Below, in pieces: positions 17,220 through 26,568 of a DNA stretch of 64,000 bases. Made by a program: the position numbers and the translations under genes. The notes beneath the pieces are model-generated. The model saw nothing but the letters and a program-made list of their open reading frames with translations. It was not told the origin of the DNA and searched no databases. Every line of letters starts with the position of its first letter. The stretch's first letter is position 1. Origin of the DNA: JBBRZF01 sp038236965 (GTDB lineage Bacteria; Acidobacteriota; Terriglobia; Terriglobales; Acidobacteriaceae); assembly GCA_038236965.1 (NCBI GenBank), contig JBBRZF010000001.1:11637-75636 (forward strand), written 5' to 3'.

Positions 17220-18362
17220 TCAAACTAATTGTTTCAGCTTCTTCTCGTCCAGATACTTCACGATCTTTCCCACGTCCTGTGCGCGATCTCGAGTGGTGAT
17301 CAGCAGCGCGTCTGCAGTCTCCACTACTACCAGATTGCTCACTCCCACGGCAGCCACGAATTTTCCCGGAGCATGGAAATAGTTGCCATTCGCATCCAGC
17401 GCGAACAGCGACTTGCCCGTCGAGATGTTGGACGCCAGCTTCTGCCCTTCCGTTCCCGCGCGATGTTCCCATAGCGCAGACCATGAACCCAGGTCGTTCC
17501 AATCGAACCCGGCGGGAATGCAGTAGATGTTCGAGTTGTGTTCGCCTTTGGCCGAGCGCGGTTCCAGCAGCGCGTAATCCACGCTGATGTTTTCGCACTT
17601 GGGATAGAGCTTCGCAAACGTCTTCTCGAAATCCTTTGTGCCGTAAGCCGCCGCGATCTTCTCCAGGTAGGGCGCGGTCTCCGGAAGGTGTTCTCTCAGC
17701 GCCGCCGCCAGCGTCGATGCCGACCAGACGAAGATGCCGCTGTTCCAGTAATAATTTCCTGCGCTGACGAATTCTTCCGCGCGTTCCGCGTTCGGCTTCT
17801 CGGTGAAGCGGCGCACGCGCAGCACTCCGCTGGAAACTTTTTCGCCGGCATCGATGTATCCATATCCGGTCTCCGCGCGTGTCGGCTTCACGCCCAGCAC
17901 GACCATGTTCTCGCCTCGGGCGGCGATGGCGATGGCTTCGCTCATGTTCTTGCAAAAAGCCTTTTCGTTGCCGATGACGTGGTCGGAAGGGAAGAGTCCC
18001 AGCACGGCATCGGGATCGCGATGCAGCAGGATGAAGGCCGCCAGTCCGATGGCCGGAGCGGTGTTGCGCCCCATCGGTTCGGCGACGATCTGCTTCTTCG
18101 GGATGGTGCGCAGTTGTCGCGCGATGTTGTCGCGCAGATCGTCGTTGGTGATGACCCAGAACTGTTCGCGTTCGGCGATGGGCAACAATCGCTCCACCGT
18201 TTCCTGGATCATCGACTTGGCGCTGTTGAGCGGCAGCAGTTGTTTTGCAAGACGTTTACGGCTGAGCGGCCAGAAACGCGTGCCGCGTCCTCCGGCGAGG
18301 ATTATCGGATAGAACTTCGGTCCAGCAGTTTTTGCCACGATCTCTCTCTTGCTGCGAGCCAT
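17220..18362 (-). CDS. manC: Mannose-1-phosphate guanylyltransferase
   Basis: 380 residues. It makes GDP-mannose from GTP and mannose-1-phosphate. The nucleotide-binding signature LAGGRGTRFWPLS is at 22-34, followed by K40-Q41, and the downstream motifs FPSDHVI, GYGYIDAG, FTEKPN and NSGIFVW are typical of GMP-type guanylyltransferases. There is no C-terminal phosphomannose isomerase domain, so it is the monofunctional form; that activity is supplied by the adjacent manA gene 18 bp upstream. GDP-mannose feeds LPS, exopolysaccharide or glycosylation. Confidence 0.95.
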   Translation of the reverse strand: MARSKREIVAKTAGPKFYPIILAGGRGTRFWPLSRKRLAKQLLPLNSAKSMIQETVERLLPIAEREQFWVITNDDLRDNIARQLRTIPKKQIVAEPMGRNTAPAIGLAAFILLHRDPDAVLGLFPSDHVIGNEKAFCKNMSEAIAIAARGENMVVLGVKPTRAETGYGYIDAGEKVSSGVLRVRRFTEKPNAERAEEFVSAGNYYWNSGIFVWSASTLAAALREHLPETAPYLEKIAAAYGTKDFEKTFAKLYPKCENISVDYALLEPRSAKGEHNSNIYCIPAGFDWNDLGSWSALWEHRAGTEGQKLASNISTGKSLFALDANGNYFHAPGKFVAAVGVSNLVVVETADALLITTRDRAQDVGKIVKYLDEKKLKQLV

Positions 18363-18380
18363 GCACCCGCGGAGTGCTGA

Positions 18381-19358
18381 TCACCCAAGCGTTGTCGCCG
18401 GAACCGTTGTGGCTTCTGCGGGCAACCTCATGCGTAGAAATTCTATCTTCCATTGCGGACGCAACGTGATCTGCCGTTGCGACGCCGGGATGACCACGGC
18501 TTCTCCGCGATTGAAACTGACCGGTTGCGCGCCCTCGGCTTCCACCACGCCGCATCCATCCAGCGCTACCAGCACCTGCGCGGAACTCTTTCCCGGCTCC
18601 GCCGTCAATGTCATCAACTCCGCGGCTTCGTACTTTTCCACCACGAAGCATGGAGACGCGACCAGCAACTGGTGACCATCGATCTCCTGCGACGCAACCT
18701 TGCCGGCGTGCGTACGCTCGCGCGTTGCGGCCAACCCTTCTTTTACGTGCAATTCGCGGGGACGCCCGTAGTCGTAGAGGCGATAGGTGGTGTCGGAATT
18801 CTGCTGCGTTTCCACCAAAATGGAACCGGGTGCGATGGCGTGTACCGTGCCCGCATCGACGTAGAGCATTTCGCCGCTCTTTACGTCGAGCCAGTTCAGC
18901 AGCGTTTCCGCACGAGTCTCGTGAATGGCCGCTTCCAGTTCTTCCTTTGTCGTGCCCGGTTTCAATCCTAGGCCGACCTGCGCTCCCGCCACCGAGCGAT
19001 AGATGTACCAGCACTCGGTCTTTCCGCAAGGCTGCCCTAGCCGGAGCGCGCCCTCGTCGTCGGGATGCACTTGCACGGAAAGCTTCTGCTTGGGAAAAAG
19101 GAACTTGATGAGCAGCGGAAATCTGTCGTGCTGCGGAGCGGCCTCGCCCACCAGTTCCGCGCCATATCGGGTGCAGAGTTCGCCGAGCGTCGCGCCCGAA
19201 AACGGCCCGTTCGCGATCTTGCATTCGTCGGCCGTCAACCAGGCTTCGCCAATAGGTTCGTTGCCCACCACCCGCGAATACACGGGCGCAAGGTCACGAG
19301 TTCCCCAAACGCGTTCGCGGAAATCGGGCATCAACAAAAATGGATAGAGTTCAGACAT
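18381..19358 (-). CDS. manA: Class I mannose-6-phosphate isomerase
   Basis: 325 residues, a short type I enzyme. It interconverts fructose-6-phosphate and mannose-6-phosphate. Zinc ligands are visible in QVHPDD (96-101), E115 in KTECWY and H173 in GTVHAI. It is the first gene of the manA-manC-manB set on the minus strand, so the three together carry carbon from fructose-6-phosphate to GDP-mannose. No terminator lies between the three genes. Confidence 0.95.
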   Translation of the reverse strand: MSELYPFLLMPDFRERVWGTRDLAPVYSRVVGNEPIGEAWLTADECKIANGPFSGATLGELCTRYGAELVGEAAPQHDRFPLLIKFLFPKQKLSVQVHPDDEGALRLGQPCGKTECWYIYRSVAGAQVGLGLKPGTTKEELEAAIHETRAETLLNWLDVKSGEMLYVDAGTVHAIAPGSILVETQQNSDTTYRLYDYGRPRELHVKEGLAATRERTHAGKVASQEIDGHQLLVASPCFVVEKYEAAELMTLTAEPGKSSAQVLVALDGCGVVEAEGAQPVSFNRGEAVVIPASQRQITLRPQWKIEFLRMRLPAEATTVPATTLG

Positions 19359-19495
19359 TATTATTCTTCAAGCCGGAGTAACTGCGAATTCAGGGTGGCC
19401 GAATAGTTAGATTGCCAGACTAGATGAGACGTTGCACAAGCGGCAGACCGCGAAATCGTTAAGGAGGCCGCTAGTGCGGCAGCCCCCTCACGGTT

Positions 19496-20695
19496 CTACA
19501 GCTTTGCGAAAAACTGTTTCATGCGATCCACGCCGCGGTCGATCTCCGTCGCAGAAGTCGCATAGGAAAGGCGAATATGTTCGTTCGTTCCGAAGGCTTC
19601 GCCCGGAACGGCGACCACGTGCGCTTCCGTCAGCAGGCGTCGGGCAACGTCGCCCGCCGACTTCATGCCGTCGCGTCCAATGTAGGCACTCACGTTGGGA
19701 TAGACATAGAAGGCGCCATCGGGCTTATAGCAGTGCACGCCCTTGATCTCGCCGAGTTCCTTCAGAATGCGGTCGCGCAAGGTGACGTACTCGGCGCCCA
19801 TATCGGCGACGCATTGTTGCGAGCCGTTCAGCGCCGCGACTGCCGCCTTCTGCACGATGGAGGTCGGATTCGAAGTCGATTGGCTCTGCAGCTTCGCCAT
19901 CTGCTTGATCGCCGCCGCCGGGCCCAGCGCATAACCGAGTCGCCAGCCTGTCATCGCATAAGTTTTGGAAAGCGAGCCGATCACAACCACGCGGTCTTTC
20001 GCCTCCGTCAGTGAACCGGCGGAGAAGCTGCGTCCCGTGTAGTTGAGATAGACGTAGCACTCATCGGTCACGACATAGATGCCGCGCTTGTTCGCCATCT
20101 GCACGATGGCCGTCATGTCCTCCGGGCTTACCACGGCCCCCGAGGGATTATTCGGCGAGTTCAGCAGGATGACTTTGGTGCGCGGCGTGATGACGCGTTC
20201 GATCATCTCCGGCGTAAGCGCGTAGCCCTTGCTTTCGTCCGTCTCCACGTACACGGGCTTGCCGCCAGCATAGCGAACGATGTCTTTGAAAGAGACCCAG
20301 TAGGGTACGGGGATGATGACTTCATCGTCGCGATCGACCAGCACCTGGAAGACGTTGAACAGCGCGTTTTTGCCGCCTGTAGAAGCGATCACTTCATCGC
20401 GCTTGTAGTCGGAGCCGAAGTCGGCAGCGTGACGTTTCACGATGGCGTCGCGCAACTCCGTCGTGCCGGCAACTGCCGTGTACTTGGTGAAGTTGTTGGC
20501 GATGGCTGCGACGGCTGCGTCCTTGATATGTTGCGGCGTATGGAAGTGCGGTTCGCCTGCGCCAAAATCCACCAGGTCAACGCCTTCGGAACGCATGCGG
20601 TCAGCTTCATTCACGATGGCGAGTGTGGCGGAGATCTCGATCCGATTGATGCGTTCGGAGAAGGAAGAAGTCTTTGCTTCAGAAGTTACTGGCAT
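19496..20695 (-). CDS. Class I/II pyridoxal-phosphate aminotransferase (aspartate aminotransferase type)
   Basis: 399 residues from the ATG at 20695. That ATG overlaps the TAA of coaD (TAATG) and has AAGAAGG upstream, so it is preferred over a longer frame starting at 20770 inside coaD. The PLP-binding lysine is K244 in SLSKTYAMTGWRLGY, with NSPNNPSG (179-186), D211 in TDECY and R252. This is the thermophilic-type aspartate/prephenate aminotransferase subgroup by motif. It is translationally coupled to coaD. The exact amino-acid specificity cannot be told from sequence. Confidence 0.9.
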   Translation of the reverse strand: MPVTSEAKTSSFSERINRIEISATLAIVNEADRMRSEGVDLVDFGAGEPHFHTPQHIKDAAVAAIANNFTKYTAVAGTTELRDAIVKRHAADFGSDYKRDEVIASTGGKNALFNVFQVLVDRDDEVIIPVPYWVSFKDIVRYAGGKPVYVETDESKGYALTPEMIERVITPRTKVILLNSPNNPSGAVVSPEDMTAIVQMANKRGIYVVTDECYVYLNYTGRSFSAGSLTEAKDRVVVIGSLSKTYAMTGWRLGYALGPAAAIKQMAKLQSQSTSNPTSIVQKAAVAALNGSQQCVADMGAEYVTLRDRILKELGEIKGVHCYKPDGAFYVYPNVSAYIGRDGMKSAGDVARRLLTEAHVVAVPGEAFGTNEHIRLSYATSATEIDRGVDRMKQFFAKL

Positions 20696-21237
20696 TACGG
20701 CCTTCTTTTTGAAGTTGGTTTCACTTTTGATTTTGTTTTGGTGACACTGCCGTGGGCCTTGATCTTGCAATGTAAGCGGTCGAGCACCAGCTCAGGCACC
20801 AGTCCCTCAACCGAGCCGCCCAGTTGCCCGATCTCGCGGACCAGTCGCGAACTCAGATACGAGTACGCTTCGGCCGGCATCATGAATATGGTTTCCAGCT
20901 CGGGATCAAGCTTGCGGTTCATCAACGCCATCTGCAACTCGTATTCGTAGTCGCTTACGGCGCGTATGCCGCGCAGAACGGCTTTAGCTTTTTGCCCCCT
21001 GGCGTAATCCACCAGAAGACCTTCGAAGGTGTCCACCCTCACGTTGTCCCAACGCTTTACCAGCTCTTCCAGCATCTCGCGCCGCTCATCCAGTGAAAAC
21101 AGGGGAGTCTTCTCTGAATTGCGCAGCACGGCGACGATCAGCTCGTCGAAAATCTTCGACCCGCGGTTGATAAGGTCGAGATGTCCGTTGGTAGGCGGGT
21201 CAAAGGTGCCGGGATAAATGGCGATTACACGCTTCAA
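20695..21237 (-). CDS. coaD: Phosphopantetheine adenylyltransferase
   Basis: 180 residues. CoaD adenylates 4'-phosphopantetheine to dephospho-CoA, the fourth step of coenzyme A synthesis. The nucleotidyltransferase motif is TFDPPTNGH (11-19) and the C-terminal signature is SSRLVREIGQLGG. The last 20 residues form a Lys/Thr-rich tail (VTKTKSKVKPTSKRRP) that goes beyond the usual end of the enzyme. The gene is upstream of the aminotransferase and their stop and start codons overlap. Confidence 0.96.
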   Translation of the reverse strand: MKRVIAIYPGTFDPPTNGHLDLINRGSKIFDELIVAVLRNSEKTPLFSLDERREMLEELVKRWDNVRVDTFEGLLVDYARGQKAKAVLRGIRAVSDYEYELQMALMNRKLDPELETIFMMPAEAYSYLSSRLVREIGQLGGSVEGLVPELVLDRLHCKIKAHGSVTKTKSKVKPTSKRRP

Positions 21238-21437
21238 TGGCTACCCATCTACTCTCGCCGGAATTGCCGGCGAAGCTTGTGCGGAATGATTGCCCACCGA
21301 TTCTATGCCGCTGATTGGCCCTGCGCAACCGCTCTGCCACTGCCGGCCATATTAGGCTTAAAGCTCACTCCCGGCGGCATGGCCGTTGCAGTCGGGGTCT
21401 AATCTGCATCTGAATCCATTGAGTGCAGTGAAGACTC

Positions 21438-22562
21438 GTGTTAGATTTCGCTCGCAACGTTGATGGTTCTCCGCTCCGCTCTTTTATGAACCTATTCGAT
21501 TCCCGCGCCGCTCGCGTTCTACTCACCATGCTGGCCTTCGCCCTGGTGATCGGGTTTCTTTGGCTGGCTCGCAAAACCCTGATCATTTTTTTGTTTGCCA
21601 TGCTTTTCGCGTACCTGTTGGAGCCGCTCATCTGCCGCGTGGAAAAATGGACCCTGCGTTCGCGGGGACTTTCGATCGGCATCGTTTATATTGCCATCGC
21701 CATACTGCTGTTGGTGGTGGGCTTCGCTGCCGGCCCGCGCATCGCGAGTGAGGGACAGAAGCTTTCGCAATCCCTTCCGCAGCTTTACCAGAACGTGACC
21801 AGCGGAGACATCGCATGGAGCGTGGGACAGCAGCGGGGCTGGAGCTTTGAAACGCAGGTTCGCATCAAGCAGTTCCTTGCCGCTCATCGCGATACCGTGC
21901 TCAGCATGGCCAATAGTTTCGCTTCTCGGGCCGCTACCTTCGCGACGCAGATCGGATGGGTATTCCTCGTCCCCATTCTTGCCGTGTTCTTCCTGAAGGA
22001 TAAGAAATTCCTTGGACAATCGCTGCGCTCCACCCTGGACGATAGTCATGAACGCAGCTTGCTCCGCGACATCATGAACGACATGGACGAGATGCTGGCC
22101 CACTACGTCCGCGCGCAACTCATGCTGGCGCTCATCTCCTGGATGGTTTACACGGTCGCGCTCACCACCATGCGCGTCCCGTATTCCTTCGCGCTCGGAG
22201 CCGTGGGAGGCCTGCTGGAGTTCGTGCCCGTGGTTGGCCCGGCGGTGGCGGCCGTCGCCATCCTCGGGATCGCGTTCACCATGAACTACCCGCACATGCT
22301 GATGGTCTTTCTTTTCCTTGCCGCGTGGCGCATCGTGCAGGACTACGTCATCTCTCCGCGCGTGCTCGGCGGCCGGGTGGAACTCCATCCGCTGATGGCC
22401 ATCTTCGGAATCCTTGTCGGCGGCGAGATCGCCGGAGTAGTAGGCGTCTATCTCGCGATACCCGTCATGGCGAGCATACGCATCCTGTGGAAGCACTCCC
22501 GTAACTACCGCAACGAGGAACAGGAAGCGTCGGCCATGAACTCGCCGCACCTAGTGCTTTAA
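21438..22562 (+). CDS. AI-2E family (TqsA/PerM-like) membrane permease
   Basis: 374 residues from a GTG at 21438, or 358 from the ATG at 21486 (MNLFDSRAARVLL), with no clear ribosome site for either. About eight membrane helices arranged as in the AI-2E family: two N-terminal hairpins, a soluble middle segment (about 90-190) and a C-terminal bundle with the FVPVVGPAVAAV and DYVISPRVLGGRVELHPL motifs. Family members export small molecules or act as Na+/H+ antiporters; export of a quorum signal is not established here. It faces recA convergently. Confidence 0.85.
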   Translation: MLDFARNVDGSPLRSFMNLFDSRAARVLLTMLAFALVIGFLWLARKTLIIFLFAMLFAYLLEPLICRVEKWTLRSRGLSIGIVYIAIAILLLVVGFAAGPRIASEGQKLSQSLPQLYQNVTSGDIAWSVGQQRGWSFETQVRIKQFLAAHRDTVLSMANSFASRAATFATQIGWVFLVPILAVFFLKDKKFLGQSLRSTLDDSHERSLLRDIMNDMDEMLAHYVRAQLMLALISWMVYTVALTTMRVPYSFALGAVGGLLEFVPVVGPAVAAVAILGIAFTMNYPHMLMVFLFLAAWRIVQDYVISPRVLGGRVELHPLMAIFGILVGGEIAGVVGVYLAIPVMASIRILWKHSRNYRNEEQEASAMNSPHLVL

Positions 22563-22720
22563 TCCAGCTTTATTGCGCGCGAGACTTGCGATTCCAGAGC
22601 GAAAACTACTTTAACAATCTTGGAGATGAAGTGGGCAGCGCAAACCTGGGAACCAGCGCACCGCTGTTTCTGCGCGTCTGCCACTGATCAAAAGGCAGTA
22701 CAGGTTACAGCAAAAGGGAG

Positions 22721-22745
22721 GGGCGGGATTGCTCCCGCCCTTTTT
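22721..22745. terminator. Bidirectional hairpin terminator between permease and recA
   Basis: Perfect 8-bp stem GGGCGGGA / TCCCGCCC with a TTGC loop, followed by five T on the plus strand and preceded by an A-rich run that gives a CTCCCTTTT tail on the minus strand. It lies 36 bp past the recA stop. Confidence 0.85.
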
Positions 22746-22780
22746 GTGACACATTCAAGAGAGCTACTGGTGAAGCGAGA

Positions 22781-23866
22781 TCACTTGCGGCCTGCCGGTG
22801 CGGGCTTGCCTGTCACGGTTGCGGCTACCGCTTTTTCTTCGGTACTCGCCGGCGCGGGCGCGGCGACTAACGGTTTTTCCAGGCCAACGGCTGTGCGGAC
22901 TTCGGCTTCCATGCGCGCGGCAATGTCCTTATTGTCCCGAAGGAACTGCTTCACGTTTTCGCGGCCCTGGCCTATGCGCTCCGTCTTGTAGCTGAACCAC
23001 GAACCCGACTTCTCCACGATGTTATGCAGCACGGCCAAGTCGAGCATGTCGCCCTCCTTGGAAATGCCTTCGCCGTACATCATGTCGAACTCAGCTTCGC
23101 GGAAGGGAGCAGCCGTCTTGTTCTTGACGATCTTCACGCGTGTGCGCGAACCAACGATGGCGTCGCCATCCTTGATGGCCGCAATGCGGCGGATGTCGAT
23201 GCGGACGGAGGAGTAGAACTTCAGCGCGCGTCCGCCGGTAGTGGTTTCCGGATTGCCGAACATGACGCCAATTTTTTCGCGGATCTGGTTGATGAAGATG
23301 AGGCAGGTACGCGATTTCGAAACCGTGCCCGTCAACTTACGCAGAGCTTGCGACATCAGGCGCGCCTGCAATCCCATGTGGCTGTCGCCCATCTCGCCTT
23401 CGAGTTCCGCCTTGGGAACGAGGGCAGCGACGGAATCCACCACCAGCACGTCGATGGCGCCGGAGCGCACCAGCGCTTCCGTGATTTCCAGCGCCTGCTC
23501 GCCATAGTCAGGCTGCGAGACCAAAAGATTCTCAACATCCACACCCAGTTTGCGGGCGTATGCGGGATCGAGCGCGTGCTCGGCATCGACGAACGCGGCC
23601 AGGCCTCCGGCCTTCTGCGCTTCGGCGATCACTTGCAGCGTGATGGTCGTCTTACCGGACGATTCCGGCCCGAACACTTCCACTACGCGACCGCGGGGAA
23701 ATCCGCCGATACCGAGCGCAGCGTCGAACGAGATGGCTCCCGTGGAAATTACCGCAATGGGAACAATGGCTCCCTTGCTCCCCAAACGCATGATGGAACC
23801 CTTGCCGAATTGCTTATCGATCTGAGCCAGTGCCAGTTCTAGTGCTTTTCCACGTTCGTCCGCCAT
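22781..23866 (-). CDS. recA: Recombinase RecA
   Basis: 361 residues from the ATG at 23866 ([13 protein letters not shown]), chosen because GGAG sits 8 bp upstream; an earlier in-frame ATG at 23887 is not conserved in the family. Walker A is GPESSGKT (66-73) and Walker B is LVVDSVAAL near 142. RecA forms filaments on single-stranded DNA for recombination and triggers LexA self-cleavage. The C-terminus is Ala/Pro-rich with a basic end (PAGRK) rather than the acidic tail of enterobacterial RecA. A candidate operator lies in its leader. Confidence 0.98.
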   Translation of the reverse strand: MADERGKALELALAQIDKQFGKGSIMRLGSKGAIVPIAVISTGAISFDAALGIGGFPRGRVVEVFGPESSGKTTITLQVIAEAQKAGGLAAFVDAEHALDPAYARKLGVDVENLLVSQPDYGEQALEITEALVRSGAIDVLVVDSVAALVPKAELEGEMGDSHMGLQARLMSQALRKLTGTVSKSRTCLIFINQIREKIGVMFGNPETTTGGRALKFYSSVRIDIRRIAAIKDGDAIVGSRTRVKIVKNKTAAPFREAEFDMMYGEGISKEGDMLDLAVLHNIVEKSGSWFSYKTERIGQGRENVKQFLRDNKDIAARMEAEVRTAVGLEKPLVAAPAPASTEEKAVAATVTGKPAPAGRK

Positions 23867-23976
23867 TACTGCGCTCCTGCGGGACACTTCTGCAAAAATC
23901 CGCTCGAAGATGCCCTGAATGAATTAGTTGCGACCCGGTAGCCTACCACTTAAGCAAGCGTGGAGTCAGTTGCGTT

Positions 23977-24030
23977 TTCCCATTAGGGAACCAATTTTGC
24001 GGTTCTTAATTCGCGACCCGCCCATTATAG
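23977..24030 (-). promoter_or_regulatory. recA: recA promoter with candidate inverted-repeat operators
   Basis: On the minus strand a TATAAT box is at about 24024-24029. Just downstream of its expected transcription start are two dyads: GAACC-N8-GGTTC at 23988-24005 and TTCCC-ATTA-GGGAA at 23977-23990. Spaced GAAC/GTTC half-sites are typical of LexA operators in several phyla, so SOS control is plausible, but the LexA box of this organism is not known to me. Confidence 0.45.
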
Positions 24031-24159
24031 GATGAAAATCTTAAAAAGCGAAGAAAAAGCGAATAAGAGCCCGTACAGTACTGGCGTCACACGGAAACGT
24101 ACCCTTATGTGAAGGCGTAGGCAGCGGGGAAACATTTCGCCGTCGTAACTATCTAGGTA

Positions 24160-24834
24160 TTGGCAGAGCAGGTATCAGCCGATGGATTATACTTTCTTAT
24201 GCACACTGCTAAATCTGGCGGCACGTCCCCTGACGCTCCGTGGACGGCGGAGGTCCGGCGCGAGGTGCTGGATGCCTCCATGGAGGTGTCTTACGTTCTG
24301 GACAGTGAGCTGCGCATCGTCTGCTCCAACCCTGCCTGGAATCGATTTGCGCTCGCGAATGGTGGTGAGGCCTGCATCGGTAGCAACGTGAAGGGCGCAT
24401 CGATTCTCGACGCCACGTGCGGCGAATTACAAGATTTCTATACGAATGTGTTCCATGCGTCCCTGTCGGAGAAGCGTGTCATCGAGTTTGATTATGAATG
24501 CTCCAGCTCCAGCATTTATAGACTTCTTCGAATGCATTTATTCCCGTTCAAACAATGGGATGGTGTTTTGGTCGTCAACTCCCCTCGCATAGAGCGCCCG
24601 CACGAAGGTAGGGCGGAAGTGGAAGATCCCAGCGACTACATCGGTAAGAATGGAATCGCATCGGTCTGTGCCCAGTGTCGCCGCGCCAAAGACGCAACGG
24701 GATCCCGATGGGATTGGGTCCCCTCGTTACTCAATGGCTCGGTGCGATTGAGCCATGGGATATGTCCAGTCTGTCGTGAGTATCTATGGCGGCTCGATCT
24801 GAAACTAATGACGCCATCGATCGACTTGTCTTAG
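24160..24834 (+). CDS. PAS-domain protein with C-terminal HGICPVC motif
   Basis: 224 residues from a TTG at 24160; an ATG at 24199 would give 211 residues, and neither has a good ribosome site. Residues about 35-145 look like a PAS fold (VSYVLDSELRIVCSNPAWNRFALANGG... then SSIYRLLRMHLFPF). The C-terminal part has CAQCRRAKD, then WDWVPSLL and LSHGICPVCREYL, a module seen at the end of sensory PAS proteins and before kinase domains. No kinase, cyclase or DNA-binding domain follows, so it is probably a sensor that acts on another protein. The four cysteines could bind a metal. Confidence 0.65.
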   Translation: MAEQVSADGLYFLMHTAKSGGTSPDAPWTAEVRREVLDASMEVSYVLDSELRIVCSNPAWNRFALANGGEACIGSNVKGASILDATCGELQDFYTNVFHASLSEKRVIEFDYECSSSSIYRLLRMHLFPFKQWDGVLVVNSPRIERPHEGRAEVEDPSDYIGKNGIASVCAQCRRAKDATGSRWDWVPSLLNGSVRLSHGICPVCREYLWRLDLKLMTPSIDLS

Positions 24835-24839
24835 CCTCT

Positions 24840-26411
24840 CTACCTTTTCAGCAGATCCACCGGTTGGCGGACGTCGGTCACGCGGAAGTATTTGGCCAGC
24901 GCGGGATAGCGTTCAGCGACCGCTTCATACATCTTCCACGCCACTTCGCGATAAGAAAAATGTCCGGCGGGACCGCTGCGCAGTTCGGTGATGTAAACGG
25001 CTTCGGCGAAATCCATCTTGAACAACGCGCGTTTGCGATAGGCAAGCGGGATGAGGTATTGCACGTCTTCGGTCTCCGCGCCGGGAATCTCCCTGAGCCT
25101 TAGCGCGAGTTCATGCGCCACGCCGGAAAGACGGCTCATGGTTCCCGTGTAGCGGTCGGCAAGTCCGGCGTCGAGGATGTCCTGCGGAGTGTCGTAGCCG
25201 TGAGCGAAGGTGTACTCCTGCGCGATCTGCGTGCAGCGGCGATGGCGATGCATGTCGCGATAGCCGCCGATGTCCATGAGGATGTCGAAGCGGAATCTCT
25301 GACCGGCGCAGAAGGCGCGCAGCAGTTCGTCGTGGCGTCCGCGATGGCGCAGTCCCATATCAACGATTTCCGCGCGCGCTGCGTCCGAAAGCGCGGCCAC
25401 GTGGTCGCGCAACTGCCGATACGGGTAGCGCGAATGTTCGTAGAGCAGCGTCGTCGCCAGTTCGACTTCGAAAGGTTCGTTCTCTTCGAGCAGGTCAACG
25501 AGAGGTGCGGCGGCAATCGCTTCGTTCTGCATCAGTTCGCGCCCGGCCTGCCGAAGTTCCTTGCGCGTGGAGATCTCGTACTGGCTGGCTTCCGCGTATT
25601 TCACCAGCGTCGGAGAAGACTTCGTTTCTTTCAGCAGCAGCGTGCGAGCCAGTTCGCCGAGCGGTTCGTCCTTCGTCTTGATGGCCTCGACCAGCGTGCG
25701 ATAGGCCTCGTGATTTACGTTGTGCGCGTTGCCGCGTCCGGCGTCTTTCAACTGTTGCGCCAGTTGCCGAATTTCCGCATGGGTGTGCGAGAGCATGCGC
25801 GAAACCTGGTTCTCCAGCGTGCGCGCATTGACGATCTGGCCGAGCGAAGTGTTGGTCGCCATCGGCAGCAGGTAGCGCGAAAGGTCGAAGGCGCGTGCTC
25901 GCAAGGTGCGCTCGTACTGGTCTTCCTGCATCTCCTCGGGACGCGGAGTGCGCGCCGCAAGATGGTGGAACATGGCCTCGCTGAATTCGCGATATTCGGC
26001 AAAAAGTTCGTCGATGGCCGCGCGATATCGCGTCCTCAGTTCGGCATCGCCGCCAAGGGCGGGCGTGTAGTAACTGGCCTTCTTGAAATCCTGGTAGCGC
26101 GTCGAACGCTCCTGCCCATCCCAGCGCTGCTCGTCCACCACAATGGTTGCCGCCAGCAAAGAAAGCCGCTCGACGGCCATGGCGATATGCGCCAGGTCGG
26201 CGATGGAGCGGTGTCCGTACTGAAAATAAAAGGTGTTGAGAAACTTCTCGGCCTTCTGCTCGTTCAACTCGGCAAGCGACTGCTTCATGGAGAGCGACGA
26301 GCGCGAATACTTGGCCATGGCGTAAGCCTGAACCTCCGGCTCCGCTCCGTGAACGGCATAAACTTCGGTGGCGTTTTTCATCAGATCAGGGCGGGAAGAG
26401 GAGGCGGACAT
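24840..26411 (-). CDS. Double-domain ThyX-like (FAD-dependent thymidylate synthase family) protein
   Basis: 523 residues, about twice the length of a normal ThyX, with two related halves. ThyX makes dTMP from dUMP with FAD and folate and carries the motif RHR-x7-S-x-RY. In the N-terminal half the equivalent is DEQ-x7-S103-x-R105-Y106: the Ser/Arg/Tyr part is present and the RHR is lost. In the C-terminal half it is R389-H390-R391-x7-E399: RHR is present and the serine is lost. The intervening segment is helical and charged. The two halves may pair to make one composite site, or the enzyme may have another role. The cassette described at 26478 sits 66 bp upstream. Confidence 0.75.
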   Translation of the reverse strand: MSASSSRPDLMKNATEVYAVHGAEPEVQAYAMAKYSRSSLSMKQSLAELNEQKAEKFLNTFYFQYGHRSIADLAHIAMAVERLSLLAATIVVDEQRWDGQERSTRYQDFKKASYYTPALGGDAELRTRYRAAIDELFAEYREFSEAMFHHLAARTPRPEEMQEDQYERTLRARAFDLSRYLLPMATNTSLGQIVNARTLENQVSRMLSHTHAEIRQLAQQLKDAGRGNAHNVNHEAYRTLVEAIKTKDEPLGELARTLLLKETKSSPTLVKYAEASQYEISTRKELRQAGRELMQNEAIAAAPLVDLLEENEPFEVELATTLLYEHSRYPYRQLRDHVAALSDAARAEIVDMGLRHRGRHDELLRAFCAGQRFRFDILMDIGGYRDMHRHRRCTQIAQEYTFAHGYDTPQDILDAGLADRYTGTMSRLSGVAHELALRLREIPGAETEDVQYLIPLAYRKRALFKMDFAEAVYITELRSGPAGHFSYREVAWKMYEAVAERYPALAKYFRVTDVRQPVDLLKR

Positions 26412-26477
26412 GGGAGCAACATCGTACTGCCTAGTGCTGTGGAAATACTAGTTTCGAGTTGCGGAAGGTCGGTTAAC

Positions 26478-26568
26478 TGTCGGCAGCAGACAATTCTGCT
26501 ACCCTCGGCAGGATTAAGCTGCCACCCTGTGCAGAGTTATGCTGCCGCGTAGGCAAGCCAAATCTGCC
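26478..26568 (+). repeat. Left array of four GGCAG-N7-CTGCC repeats
   Basis: Four units at 26485-26500, 26507-26523, 26530-26546 and 26552-26568, spaced 22-23 bp, about two helical turns. Unit 2 is GGCAG-GATTAAG-CTGCC. The third unit (GCAG-AGTTATG-CTGCC) matches the right-array unit GCAG-GGTTATG-CTGCC when that is inverted. Each is an imperfect palindrome, as expected for a dimeric DNA-binding protein or transposase. Confidence 0.8.

Noticed and set aside
19440..19495. Terminator after the aminotransferase
   Set aside because: GCCGC-TAGT-GCGGC can pair but the stem is short and no T-run follows.
26478..26568. Possible CRISPR or operator cluster for ThyX
   Set aside because: Units are imperfect 17-bp palindromes only 22-23 bp apart without spacers, and the same array appears inverted 2.4 kb away, which fits element ends better.
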